DNA of 64,000 nt from Candidatus Trichofilum aggregatum (GTDB lineage Bacteria; Chloroflexota; Anaerolineae; Promineifilales; Promineifilaceae). The position numbers and the translations under genes were made by a program. The stretch is from contig JADJUV010000043.1 of assembly GCA_016716885.1 (NCBI GenBank), forward strand, positions 1-64,000, in the 5' to 3' direction. Each line of letters starts with the position of its first letter. Position 1 is the first letter of the stretch. The notes beneath the pieces were generated by a model. It searched no databases. It saw only the letters and a program-made list of their open reading frames with translations, and had not been told where the DNA came from. Shown piece after piece: positions 28,041-36,470 of this stretch.

Positions 28041-29527
28041 TCAACCAGAGGCGCAAACACCCGTCGCCATAGATTTGATTCCAGTAATCGGTCTGGGTCG
28101 AGGCGCTGTTTGAGGGCACGGAAGCGGCTTAAGGTTTCTTCACCAAGGTACGCGGCCGCGATCTCCGGTCTGAGGGTGCTATCTTTAGCCAGATAAAACC
28201 GCCCCCCATATTTCAGTACAATCTCATCCAACTCCCGGGTCAATTGCACCACTCGTGTCCGGTTACCTCTGGTAATACGAAAATCCATAGCCATCGAATA
28301 CCCATCCAGGGCATAAGACATGAGAAAATCATCCGGGCGATGCCGTTTGAGCACGCTGAGATAATTGGGTAAACGTCTCTTGTGACTCTGGCGGAAAATG
28401 TCCAGGTAGGCTCGTTCTGCCTGGTCAGCCGGAATAAATGCCTGGTATTGGATAAGCCCCCCCGGCCCAAATGGTTTGTCCCAGTCGAAATAATCGAGCA
28501 AAAAATGAAAGAGTGCATGGGGTTGTCGGTATTGTTTGTGACCGCCTAACCGTGCCGCCCAATATTTGCCCATATTGACAAACCCCATGCCCAAATTATT
28601 CCAGAAGGGCCGCTGGAACCGCCAGATCATGCTGTTGGGAATGAGGCCCATTACTTCAGGGGGTAGCTGCTGGTTTTCCAGGCGTAAAGTCTGGCCCGGC
28701 GACGGGTCTTCACCAGGAGCCAGATGTTTGGCCATGTGTAAGTCGGCCCGCCCCAAACTGCGCCCCCTGGGAAACGCATCCACCCAGCCGACAAAATAAT
28801 CATATTCACCTACATGCTCTTCAAAGTAGGTGATCGTTTCGTGTAGGTTGCGGGTAACGTGGGTGAACACGTTGAGCAGGCCAGAGTAAATCCGTTTCAT
28901 CTGCATGGTGATGCGGGTGAAACAGCCCAACATGCCGAATCCGCCAATGGCGGCATAAAAAACATCACTGTTTTTTTGTCGGTTGCAGGTAATGATTTCC
29001 CCCGAGGCCAGAAGCAAGTCAAATTCTTCGATATGGTCGCCGAAATGGCCTACTTTCCAGGCGTTTTTGCCGTGGGTGTTCATGGCGGCACACCCGCCGA
29101 CGGTTGTTTTCATGGTTCCGGTGGCGATGGGAATCCACCAGCCATCCCCCAGAATATATTGCCACATCTGCTGGAGCGTGACACCTGGCTCGACGGTGAT
29201 TTTGCCGGTGCGGGGGTCCCATTCCAGGATGCGGTTCATGCGGGTGAGGCTGACGACGATGTTTTCGCTGTTGGCCCCGGCGTCGCCATAGGTGTTGCCC
29301 CCGGCGCGGAAGGTCACGGTGCGGCCGCAATCCCGCGCCAACGCCAACACCGCTCGTAAATCAGTTGGGGTGCTGGGCCGAAAGACATAACCGGCAGTAC
29401 GGCTGGCCCGTCCCCAGGCCACCAACTCCTCTAAACGTTCATCAGGCAGAGCAGATAACGGTGTGTCTAGATCAGGTTGTGACCCATCTTGACTTAGCGT
29501 GATTGGTTGGCTCAATTCTTCTAGCAT
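28037..29527 (-). CDS. FAD-binding oxidase, DprE1/lactone-oxidase type
   Basis: The 496-residue protein has a VAO-type FAD domain: TPTDLRAVLALARDCGRTVTFRAGGNTYGDAG (about 53-84), VEPGVTLQQM, TVGGCAAMNTHGKNAWKVGHFGDHI and GGFGMLGCFTRI. The C-terminal half resembles DprE1 and D-arabinono-lactone oxidase enzymes. A role in oxidising a sugar or sugar-lipid is plausible; the substrate is unknown. An SDR gene that could act as a DprE2-like partner lies far away at 43.3 kb, so no link is claimed. Two palindromes occur. Confidence 0.82.
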   Translation of the reverse strand: MLEELSQPITLSQDGSQPDLDTPLSALPDERLEELVAWGRASRTAGYVFRPSTPTDLRAVLALARDCGRTVTFRAGGNTYGDAGANSENIVVSLTRMNRILEWDPRTGKITVEPGVTLQQMWQYILGDGWWIPIATGTMKTTVGGCAAMNTHGKNAWKVGHFGDHIEEFDLLLASGEIITCNRQKNSDVFYAAIGGFGMLGCFTRITMQMKRIYSGLLNVFTHVTRNLHETITYFEEHVGEYDYFVGWVDAFPRGRSLGRADLHMAKHLAPGEDPSPGQTLRLENQQLPPEVMGLIPNSMIWRFQRPFWNNLGMGFVNMGKYWAARLGGHKQYRQPHALFHFLLDYFDWDKPFGPGGLIQYQAFIPADQAERAYLDIFRQSHKRRLPNYLSVLKRHRPDDFLMSYALDGYSMAMDFRITRGNRTRVVQLTRELDEIVLKYGGRFYLAKDSTLRPEIAAAYLGEETLSRFRALKQRLDPDRLLESNLWRRVFAPLVD

Positions 29528-29916
29528 AAGGCTTAATCCTCTTTACTCGTTCCCATCTTGAACAGAATTGTAATCAGAATGAGCCTGTTTGCCTATTATT
29601 AGCCGGTAGGGCCTGGATGTATTTTCTGCAAGCGGCGTTTACAAACCATACCCACCGCCGATTTCTATAGAACGCCGATGTTTAGGCACTTACGCGCCAA
29701 CATCGACAAAGAATTGTCGATCTTCTTGAAAAATGGAAGGCTTTGGAAATCTTGTATACACGGATAGGAGAAACACCGATGGCTTTGGCTTTTATCCGTG
29801 TTCTTCCTATCCGTGTATACACCTTTTTTCCAAGCGAAGTCTTGGAAAAGATGTAGTACCTGACGAGCCAACTTCTTATCCAGTTATAGATGTGCACATA
29901 ATCATATGGAGGTTTA
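29528..29916. repeat. Intergenic with long imperfect hairpin
   Basis: TGTATACACGGATAGGA at 29753-29769 is matched by its exact reverse complement at 29805-29821. The pairing can extend imperfectly inward by about eight more pairs. No ORF with support was seen. Confidence 0.5.
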
Positions 29917-30071
29917 GTTCGTAGTGACCGCTTGGAGTTTCAAATAACACTGGCATAGAGAGGAGCGAGCACGCCCACGTGCGAATGGTTCACCACCTGC
30001 GGCATCTGGGGATGCCTTACTCCTCAATACCAGTATTAATTTGTTAAGGCTCAAAAGCGGTCACTACGAAC
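29917..30071. repeat. MITE-like element, copy A (155 bp)
   Basis: Perfect 17-bp terminal inverted repeats, GTTCGTAGTGACCGCTT at 29917-29933 and its complement at 30055-30071, bound a non-coding interior. The interior carries the phrase GAGGAGCGAGCACGCCCACG and, opposite, GCCTTACTCCTCAA, which pair. Copy B is at 31113-31300, and a core-only copy is at 49249-49309. Confidence 0.7.
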
Positions 30072-30312
30072 AGAATCTTTTTTTGACAACTATAGCAAGA
30101 AGATCGCCCCTGAATGGACACGAATTTTTTCCCATTCGTGTTAATTTGTTTAATTCGTGGCAAAAACCGCTTTGGTTCTGGCTCATCCAGGTTAGGAAGG
30201 GGAGTCAAAATAGGGCGCAGTACCCTGTTTTTCGCCCTTGAGAAAGCTTCCCGCTCCTGAATGCAGGGATAAGGATGGGGGAATAGGAGAATAAGCAATT
30301 GGCATAGACGAA

Positions 30313-30467
30313 TTGACAAATTGGGTGGAGCATTTTGTTTAATTTGTGGTAATATGTGGCGTATTCGGCAAGGCATTTGGAAATGCCAGCGGTGAAGCAA
30401 TGGGCTTCAAAACTTTCATTGACGGAACCGGCCAGAGGATCATTTTTAGACTGGAGAATAGAAAGAA
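30313..30467 (+). promoter_or_regulatory. Promoter and long structured 5' leader of the RRM gene
   Basis: A TTGACA at 30313-30318 with a weak TTTAAT at 30338-30343 (spacer 19) could start a leader of about 120 nt. The leader contains two hairpins: GGCATTTGGAAATGCC (about 30372-30387) and GAAGC...GCTTC (about 30394-30408). A GGAG at about 30453 precedes the ATG at 30468. Long leaders are typical of cold-shock RNA-binding protein genes. The promoter call is by eye. Confidence 0.4.
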
Positions 30468-30923
30468 ATGGAAACTAAGTTGTATGTTGGTAATTTGTCG
30501 TATAACACGACAGACGAAGATCTGCGTGAGCTGTTTGCGCAGGCTGGCACGGTGAAGTCGGTGACAGTAATGCGTGACCGGGACACCGGACGTTCCCGAG
30601 GGTTTGCTTTTGTGGAGATGGAAAGCAATGAAGAAGCCACGAAAGCGATTAGTTTGTTCAATGAGCGTGAGTTCCAGGATCGCTCGTTGACGGTAAACAT
30701 TGCGCGGCCGCGTGAAGAACGTAGCGGTGGTGGTGGTTTCCGTAGTGGCGGTGGTGGCGACCGTGGTGGCTTCCGCAGTGGTGGTGGCGACCGTGGTGGT
30801 GACCGTGGTGGTTCTAGCCGTGGTGGTGGCCGTCCTTCCGGTGGCCGTCCTTCCGGTGGCAGCGATCGTGGCGGTGACCGTGGTGGCAACCGTGATCGCG
30901 ATCGTGGTGGCCGTTCCTGGTAG
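30468..30923 (+). CDS. RRM RNA-binding protein with RGG tail
   Basis: The 151-residue protein has one RNA recognition motif (residues 3-80) with RNP2 LYVGNLSY and RNP1 RGFAFVEM. A tail of about 65 residues follows, made almost wholly of Arg/Gly/Ser (GGGG, RGG, RSGGG, two PSGGR units). This is the architecture of bacterial cold-inducible Rbp proteins that act as RNA chaperones. The tail DNA is GGTGGT-rich and repetitive. It is monocistronic, with a strong terminator about 100 bp downstream. One palindrome at 30704 encodes Arg-Pro at the domain-tail junction. Confidence 0.93.
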   Translation: METKLYVGNLSYNTTDEDLRELFAQAGTVKSVTVMRDRDTGRSRGFAFVEMESNEEATKAISLFNEREFQDRSLTVNIARPREERSGGGGFRSGGGGDRGGFRSGGGDRGGDRGGSSRGGGRPSGGRPSGGSDRGGDRGGNRDRDRGGRSW

Positions 30924-31027
30924 TTTGTATGATGGATTGAAGAATGGTGGACCACGGTGTGTTTTACCCTTGTTCCACTATAAAACAATCAACATACCGA
31001 CAAATCTGTAACCTTATTTAATCTGAA

Positions 31028-31064
31028 AATATTGCCCGATGGTGTTGAGCCATCGGGCAATATT
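31028..31064 (+). terminator. Intrinsic terminator of the RRM gene
   Basis: AATATTGCCCGATGG at 31028-31042 pairs perfectly with 31050-31064 across a 7-base loop. It is followed by GTTTTA, and preceded by A-rich DNA, so it may act in both directions. Confidence 0.85.
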
Positions 31065-31112
31065 GTTTTAGCCCACCTGCCAGCCAGAGTTATGGCTTTC
31101 AAGAAAAAGATT

Positions 31113-31300
31113 GGTTGGTAGTGACCGCTTTTGAAGTTTTACGAAATAACACTGGCATAGAGAGGAGTGAGCACGCCCACGTGCGAACGGGTGTTAACCA
31201 AGCGGCACGTAGGCGTGCCTTACTCCTCAATATCCGTATTAATTTGTTAAGCCTCAATAGCAGGGTGGCGTCAGTCCGCTATTGCGGTCACGACCAACAA
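31113..31300. repeat. MITE-like element, copy B (about 188 bp)
   Basis: The ends TTGGTTGGTAGTGACCGC and GCGGTCACGACCAACAA are near-perfect inverted repeats. The interior shares AAATAACACTGGCATAGAGA and GTATTAATTTGTTAAG with copy A, and has a stem of GAGGAGTGAGCACGCC against GGCGTGCCTTACTCCTC. It is longer than copy A by an insertion near the right end. Confidence 0.7.
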
Positions 31301-31806
31301 AAACCCCCAATGATTATCACCTACTGAGACAGTGTAATAGCCGAAGATGGAACCTGCCTTGTGTCGCTGCCCTTAACCGTCTTTTCGCCCTTTTTATGGC
31401 TTGACTAACCCCCACCTCTTGTTAAACTCTAACCGTTACCCAACCTATTACCCTACCCACCTATTTGTACCTTACGAATCAATTTCTTGTACGGTGAACA
31501 AGAAAAGTGTCCCCAGATTTTGGGGATTAACGCTGATTTTTTAATCGGCGAAAATCAGCATGAATCTGTGAGTCCACTGAAAGAAGCCACGAATTGCACG
31601 AATTAACACGAATTTTTCTCCGGTGGCTTGGCGTCCTTTGCGCCTTTTCGTGCGTTATTTCAGTAGACTCATCTGTGGACAAAACCTTTTTGGTTCTGGC
31701 TGGTACAGGTTAGGAATTGGGCCTAATTACCATCGTTATACTCCCCAATCGTTTATTTCTGTGGACCAGATAGTGGCAACAGAATAGCAATGGATAAAGG
31801 ATTCCC
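31301..31806. other. Intergenic with degenerate dispersed repeats
   Basis: Holds phrases repeated elsewhere in the window, such as GGTTCTGGCT...CAGGTTAGGAA (also near 30174 and, partly, 49820) and CACGAATTAACACGAATTTTT (also near 20455 and 30118). It also holds inverted GGGGATTAACGCTGATTTTTT pieces (related to 21.4 kb). No ORF is supported. A GGATAAAGGA ribosome site leads into the next gene. Confidence 0.5.
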
Positions 31807-32766
31807 ATGAGCGAAACGAAGCGCATCGGTTTAATCATTGGCCGAGAGTGGAGCTGGCCGCAAGCGTTTATGAACGAGGTGAACAGCCGAGGTGCTGGCG
31901 TTGTCGCCGAGTTTGTGGAATTGGGGGGAACCTATATGGGTGAACCCTGCCCCTATACGGTCATTTTTGATCGCATCTCTCACGAGATTCCCTACTATCG
32001 TTTTTACATCAAGTATGCCGCCTTGCAAGGGTGTTACGTCATTAACAACCCGTTTACCTGGTCTGCCGATGATCGTTTTTTTGGTATTGCCTTGCTGCAT
32101 AAGCTCAATGTTAAGGTGCCGCGCACGGTTATCTTACCCAACAAGGGGGTAGAGACGGAGAGTGTGCCGGAGAGTTTTCGTAATCTAAAATACCCGATGG
32201 ATTGGCAGGGGATTATTAGTTATGTGGGGGTTCCGGCTATTTTGAAGGATAGTCGGTGTGGCATTAGTCGCCGCTCGTATTGGGTGCGGGATGTGGAAAA
32301 TCTGATTCAGTGTTACGATGAAAGTGATACGGCCACGATGGTTTTGCAGGAAACCATTGAATCTAATACGCATCTTCATTGTTTTGTGATTGGTCAGCAA
32401 GAGGTGTTGGCGGTTCGGTATGACAAAGAGGCGGCCCGCTACACGGAGCAGCCGCCTTTCGATGGCATTGACCCGACGCTGGAAGAGCGGATGACCCGTG
32501 CTTCTCTTATTATCAGCCGGGCGTTTGGTTATGATGTCAATATGGTGGAGTTTGTAGTGAAGGATGGGGAGCCGTATGTGATTAACGCCACGTATCCCAC
32601 GCCTGATCTGGATGTGAACCGGATGTCGGCGGTTCATTTTAACTGGTGTGTGCAGAAGATGGCCGATTTTGCTATTGATGTGGCGTTGAACCCGCGGCCG
32701 CAACCTTCCCATTACCCCTGGCAAAAACTGCTAGATGAGTACGGGACCAAACCTGGTAATCAGTAA
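31807..32766 (+). CDS. RimK-like ATP-grasp protein
   Basis: The 319-residue protein has ATP-grasp features: a lid/lysine region GVPAILKDSRCGISRRSYWV (about 140-159), ETIESNTHLHCFVIG, and a metal site near MVEFVVKDGEPYVINATYPTPDLD. It probably ligates a carboxylate to an amine or modifies a small molecule, but no substrate is evident. Codon use looks less GC-rich than the neighbours (many GTG/GTT/TTG, few GCC). It holds a single palindrome, near its end at 32694, so it may be acquired or strongly expressed. It ends 15 bp before rlmH. Confidence 0.7.
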   Translation: MSETKRIGLIIGREWSWPQAFMNEVNSRGAGVVAEFVELGGTYMGEPCPYTVIFDRISHEIPYYRFYIKYAALQGCYVINNPFTWSADDRFFGIALLHKLNVKVPRTVILPNKGVETESVPESFRNLKYPMDWQGIISYVGVPAILKDSRCGISRRSYWVRDVENLIQCYDESDTATMVLQETIESNTHLHCFVIGQQEVLAVRYDKEAARYTEQPPFDGIDPTLEERMTRASLIISRAFGYDVNMVEFVVKDGEPYVINATYPTPDLDVNRMSAVHFNWCVQKMADFAIDVALNPRPQPSHYPWQKLLDEYGTKPGNQ

Positions 32767-32781
32767 CCCGTGATTTGATCC

Positions 32782-33258
32782 ATGACCCGCTCTTCAGGCC
32801 AGATTACCCTCATTGCTGTTGGTAAACTCAAAACGAAGCCCTGGAAACTGGCCCAGGATGAATACCTGGGCCGGTTGGGGCATTACACCCGCTTTGAGTT
32901 GGTAGAACTGAAGGATATGGTGGGTACACTGCCGGATCATGTGGCGGTGGCGAAGGAAGGGGAGTTGTTGATCAACGCGGCCGCGGCCATCCCCACCCGC
33001 ATCGCCCTCACCCCGGTGGGCCAACCCCTCACCAGCCCCCAACTGGCCGATTTTCTACAGAAACAGATTGAGCTTTACAGCCACCTGGCCTTTCTCATTG
33101 GTGGGCCACTCGGCTTTTCCGCTCAGGCGTTAGCCGCCTGCCAACAACAAATCTCCCTTTCCCCACTCACCTTTACCCATGAAATGGCCCGCGTTGTCTT
33201 GCTGGAACAGCTTTACCGGGCGTTTACCATTTTGCACGGGGAGAAGTATCACAAGTAG
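32782..33258 (+). CDS. rlmH: 23S rRNA pseudouridine-1915 N3-methyltransferase
   Basis: RlmH is a SPOUT enzyme that methylates pseudouridine 1915 in helix 69 using SAM. The 158-residue protein has the trefoil-knot motif FLIGGPLGFS (about 108-117) and the C-terminal signature LTFTHEMARVVLLEQLYRA...GEKYHK. Length and termini are typical. It is probably co-transcribed with the ATP-grasp gene. One palindrome is at 32977. Confidence 0.95.
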   Translation: MTRSSGQITLIAVGKLKTKPWKLAQDEYLGRLGHYTRFELVELKDMVGTLPDHVAVAKEGELLINAAAAIPTRIALTPVGQPLTSPQLADFLQKQIELYSHLAFLIGGPLGFSAQALAACQQQISLSPLTFTHEMARVVLLEQLYRAFTILHGEKYHK

Positions 33259-33332
33259 GGAGTGGGCGAGTAGCGAGTAGCGAGTGGACCAGCCACTCAG
33301 CACTCAGTACTCAGCACTACTCAGCTCTCCGC

Positions 33333-34577
33333 TCAACTTTGTTCAATCAATTTCAGAACGGCCAGGGTGTTCAAGAGGGTTTTGGGCACGAAGGATTTAA
33401 CCAGGACATACTCCTGGTCTTTGCTGCCGTCGGGGCTACGTTCGGAGCAGTGGGCGTTCATGCCCGCCGGGCCGAGGCCATCCAGGGTGGGGATGCGGTG
33501 GTAGATGTGGTTGCCATCGCTAAGGCCCCCCCGGTATTCGGGTCGGATTTGCCAGCCGAGTTGGGCCGCGGCCGCGCTCCACACCGCAATCAGCCCATCC
33601 GTTTGTGGGTTGCGGGGCCAGGGTTGGGTGCGCCGCTCCACGATGACTTGCACTTTGGCCGCCTGCCCGTTGCCATTTTCCACCACCACCTGCTCCGGTA
33701 AGGCCAGAAGAGCGGCTAACTTCTCTTGGTACACACCCGCGTCAAACGCCCGCATCTCCCCTCGTGCTTCGGCATAATGAGGCACCCGGTTCGTCACCGT
33801 ACCCCCCTGGATGGCTCCCACATTAAACGTCACCCCTCGTTCATAATCCGTCAGGGCGGCGATTTTTTGCACCGTATCGGCTAACTGGACAATGGCATTA
33901 ATCCCGGCATCATGAGCCGCACCGGCATGAGCGCCGCGCCCTTCCACCGCCACTGTGTATTGGGCCATCCCCTTCCGCGCCGCCACCAGATTAAATGTGT
34001 GGCTATTCACATAACCCGCCTCAAAAATCAGAGCAGCCAATGGGTTCACCGGCTCTAGCCGCTCCAGGCACAAACGACCAAAATCATCGGCATCCTGCTC
34101 CTCAGAAGCATCCATCAGCACCACCCAGTTCACTTCGTCAAAAGTATCCGGGGCGAAGGTGCGCAGGGCATCCAACATCATGTACATGACCAATGTGCCC
34201 CCCTTGATGTCATTGGTGCCGGGGCCATAGATGCGCTCCCCTTCCACCCGCCAGCGAAAATCATTGGCAATCTCTTCGGCGGGGGGGAAAACGGTGTCCA
34301 GGTGGGAGATGAGGCCGATGGTGCGGCCGCGTTGCCCATGGCGGCCCCAACGGGTCAGCACAACGTGGTGTCCATAGCGGGGCACTACTGAACGAACCCG
34401 TTCGGCCACAAAACCCAGGGGGGTAAATAACTCTGCCGTCAAGTCACCAAGGGCATCTATCCCGGCCGGGTTCTCGGTGAAGCTATTAATTTCCACCATC
34501 CGGCGCAGCCAGGTGAGGTAATTATCAAGATTTTCTTGTAAAAAAGATTGAATTGCCTGGGGGTCTACAGTTGCCAT
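33333..34577 (-). CDS. M20 family metallopeptidase (ArgE/DapE/CPG2 group)
   Basis: The 414-residue protein has the co-catalytic zinc ligands in ISHLDTVFP (about 90-98) and GTNDIKGGT, and the catalytic glutamate pair in DASEEQDADD. The central dimerisation domain has RGAHAGAAHDAGINAI. It is likely an amidohydrolase of N-acyl or gamma-glutamyl amino acids, or a carboxypeptidase. It is divergent from a gamma-glutamyltransferase, which hints at peptide or glutamyl catabolism. Two palindromes are present. Confidence 0.88.
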   Translation of the reverse strand: MATVDPQAIQSFLQENLDNYLTWLRRMVEINSFTENPAGIDALGDLTAELFTPLGFVAERVRSVVPRYGHHVVLTRWGRHGQRGRTIGLISHLDTVFPPAEEIANDFRWRVEGERIYGPGTNDIKGGTLVMYMMLDALRTFAPDTFDEVNWVVLMDASEEQDADDFGRLCLERLEPVNPLAALIFEAGYVNSHTFNLVAARKGMAQYTVAVEGRGAHAGAAHDAGINAIVQLADTVQKIAALTDYERGVTFNVGAIQGGTVTNRVPHYAEARGEMRAFDAGVYQEKLAALLALPEQVVVENGNGQAAKVQVIVERRTQPWPRNPQTDGLIAVWSAAAAQLGWQIRPEYRGGLSDGNHIYHRIPTLDGLGPAGMNAHCSERSPDGSKDQEYVLVKSFVPKTLLNTLAVLKLIEQS

Positions 34578-34815
34578 ACGTTATTCCTTTTTAATGGGTA
34601 TCTGCTTGTTGCAGCCCATTATAGCTCCACCCATTAGAGAAGACAGCCCGAACGGAATAGCGCCTCGACTCCGAAACTACCACCGGAGTGGACGCTTTAG
34701 CGGGAACGGGGCGACCGGGGTAAACTTTGGGTGGCTTGGGGGAGAGAAAGAGTGAATGGTGAAGGGTAAATGGTGAATGACGCAACACGCACCACGCAAC
34801 ACGTGAGGGAAGGGC

Positions 34816-36423
34816 ATGAATCCAGTCAAAGCAACACATGGGGTTATTTCGGCGGGGGATCGGTTGACCGCGGCCGCGGGCGCGGAGATGTTGCGCCTGG
34901 GGGGGAATGCGGTGGATGCCGCGGCCGCGGCCGCGTTCGCTTCCTTCATTTGTGAGAGCGGCGTCGTGCATTTGGGGGGCAGCGGGATCGCCCAGGTGTA
35001 CCACCCGGAACATGGCGGCGCGGTGTATGATTTTTTCAGCAACATGCCGGGGTTGGGGCGTACCGGTGCGGCGGAGTTCCTCGATTTCGCCAAAACAACC
35101 ATTGATTTCGGCTCGACGACGCAGGATTTTTACCTGGGGCGCGGCTCGGTAGCCGTGCCGGGCAACATCGCCGGGTTGTGCCAGATGGCGGCTGATTTTG
35201 GCCGCCTGTCTCTGCGCCAGATTTTAGGCCCGGCCATTCGTTATGCGCGGGAAGGGGTGAACCTGAGTCCGTTGCAGGTGGGGGTGTGTGAGTTGTTGCG
35301 GCCGCTGTATACCCATACCCCCGACATGGCCGCCATTTTTCAACGGGGCGAGCGCATGATCCGGCCAGAAGATACCCTGTTTATCCCCCATCTGGCGGAA
35401 ACGCTGGAGCGGTTGGCCGAGGAAGGGGCGGAGATGGCCCGTACCGGCTGGCTGGCCCAGGCCATTTTGCAGGATCAGCAGACCCACGGTGGTTTGCTCA
35501 CGGAAACAGATTTTCTGAGTTATGCCGTGCAAAAAGCCCCCCCCATTGAAGTGGCGTATCGGGATTTGGTGGTGCTGTTGCCAGCCTGTTGTTCAGCGGG
35601 TGGGGTGCTAACCGCCTTCGCCCTCAAACTACTCAACGCCTTCCCGGTGAACCAATGGCCGCCCGGTTCGACCCCCCATTTGCGTTTGTTGTTTGAGGTG
35701 ATGGGGGCCACGGCGCGGGCGCGGCCGCGGTGGGACACCTGGAGCCAATCGCTACCCATTGACCAGGCCATCACCACTTTTCTGGCCGATGGGTTCATCG
35801 AGTCATACCAACGAGAGGTGCGGGAAGCATTGAGCCACCCACGCCGCCTGCACCCGGCTCAGGAAGAAGAGAGCGGCAACCACACCAGCCATTTGAGTGT
35901 ACTGGATGCGGATGGCTGGGTGGTGAGTTTGACCACGACGGCGGGCGAAAGCGCCGGTTATGTGGTTCCGGGCACGGGCTATATCGCCAACAACATGCTG
36001 GGCGAAGAGGATTTGCACCCACAGGGGTTCCATGTGCGCCCGGCGGGGGAGCGTATCCCCACCATGATGACACCCACGATTGTGTTGAAGGATGGGCAGG
36101 TGCGCCTGGTGCTGGGTAGCGGCGGCAGTATTCGCATTCGTAGTGCCATTTTGCAGGTGCTGATTAATTTGTTGGATTACGCTATGCCGCTGGATGAGGC
36201 GGTGAATGGGCCACGCGTTCACCTGGAGAATGGGGTATTACAGTGTGAGTTGGGGGTGGATGCGGCCGCGATGGATCAGCTAGAAACGATGGGGTATCCG
36301 GTGAACCGTTGGCGTACCCGTAATATTTATTTTGGTGGGGCGCATAGTGTCGCCAGGGGGGCAGATGGGCGGCTCGCGGCCGCGGGGGATTCACGGCGGG
36401 GCGGAGCGGTAGAAATCGTGTAA
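34816..36423 (+). CDS. Gamma-glutamyltransferase (Ntn hydrolase)
   Basis: The 535-residue proenzyme has the autocleavage threonine in NHTSHLSVLD (Thr357), splitting large and small subunits. The N-terminal GGNAVDAAAAAAF block and the C-terminal GSGGSIRIRSA and MTPTIVLKDG motifs are family-typical. No signal peptide is seen, so it may be cytoplasmic and act on gamma-glutamyl compounds or cephalosporin-like amides. It has seven palindromes, including an overlapping pair at 34921-34934 that writes a run of six alanines. Confidence 0.9.
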   Translation: MNPVKATHGVISAGDRLTAAAGAEMLRLGGNAVDAAAAAAFASFICESGVVHLGGSGIAQVYHPEHGGAVYDFFSNMPGLGRTGAAEFLDFAKTTIDFGSTTQDFYLGRGSVAVPGNIAGLCQMAADFGRLSLRQILGPAIRYAREGVNLSPLQVGVCELLRPLYTHTPDMAAIFQRGERMIRPEDTLFIPHLAETLERLAEEGAEMARTGWLAQAILQDQQTHGGLLTETDFLSYAVQKAPPIEVAYRDLVVLLPACCSAGGVLTAFALKLLNAFPVNQWPPGSTPHLRLLFEVMGATARARPRWDTWSQSLPIDQAITTFLADGFIESYQREVREALSHPRRLHPAQEEESGNHTSHLSVLDADGWVVSLTTTAGESAGYVVPGTGYIANNMLGEEDLHPQGFHVRPAGERIPTMMTPTIVLKDGQVRLVLGSGGSIRIRSAILQVLINLLDYAMPLDEAVNGPRVHLENGVLQCELGVDAAAMDQLETMGYPVNRWRTRNIYFGGAHSVARGADGRLAAAGDSRRGGAVEIV

Positions 36424-36424
36424 A

Positions 36425-36466
36425 AGAGGCGAGTGGTTCAATCTCAAAATTGAACCACTCGCCTCT
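36425..36466. terminator. Perfect 18-bp hairpin between convergent genes
   Basis: AGAGGCGAGTGGTTCAAT at 36425-36442 pairs with 36449-36466 across a 6-base loop. It lies between the stops of the gamma-glutamyltransferase and the minus-strand lipoprotein. There is no clear U-tract, so termination is inferred from position. Confidence 0.6.
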
Positions 36467-36470
36467 CAGG

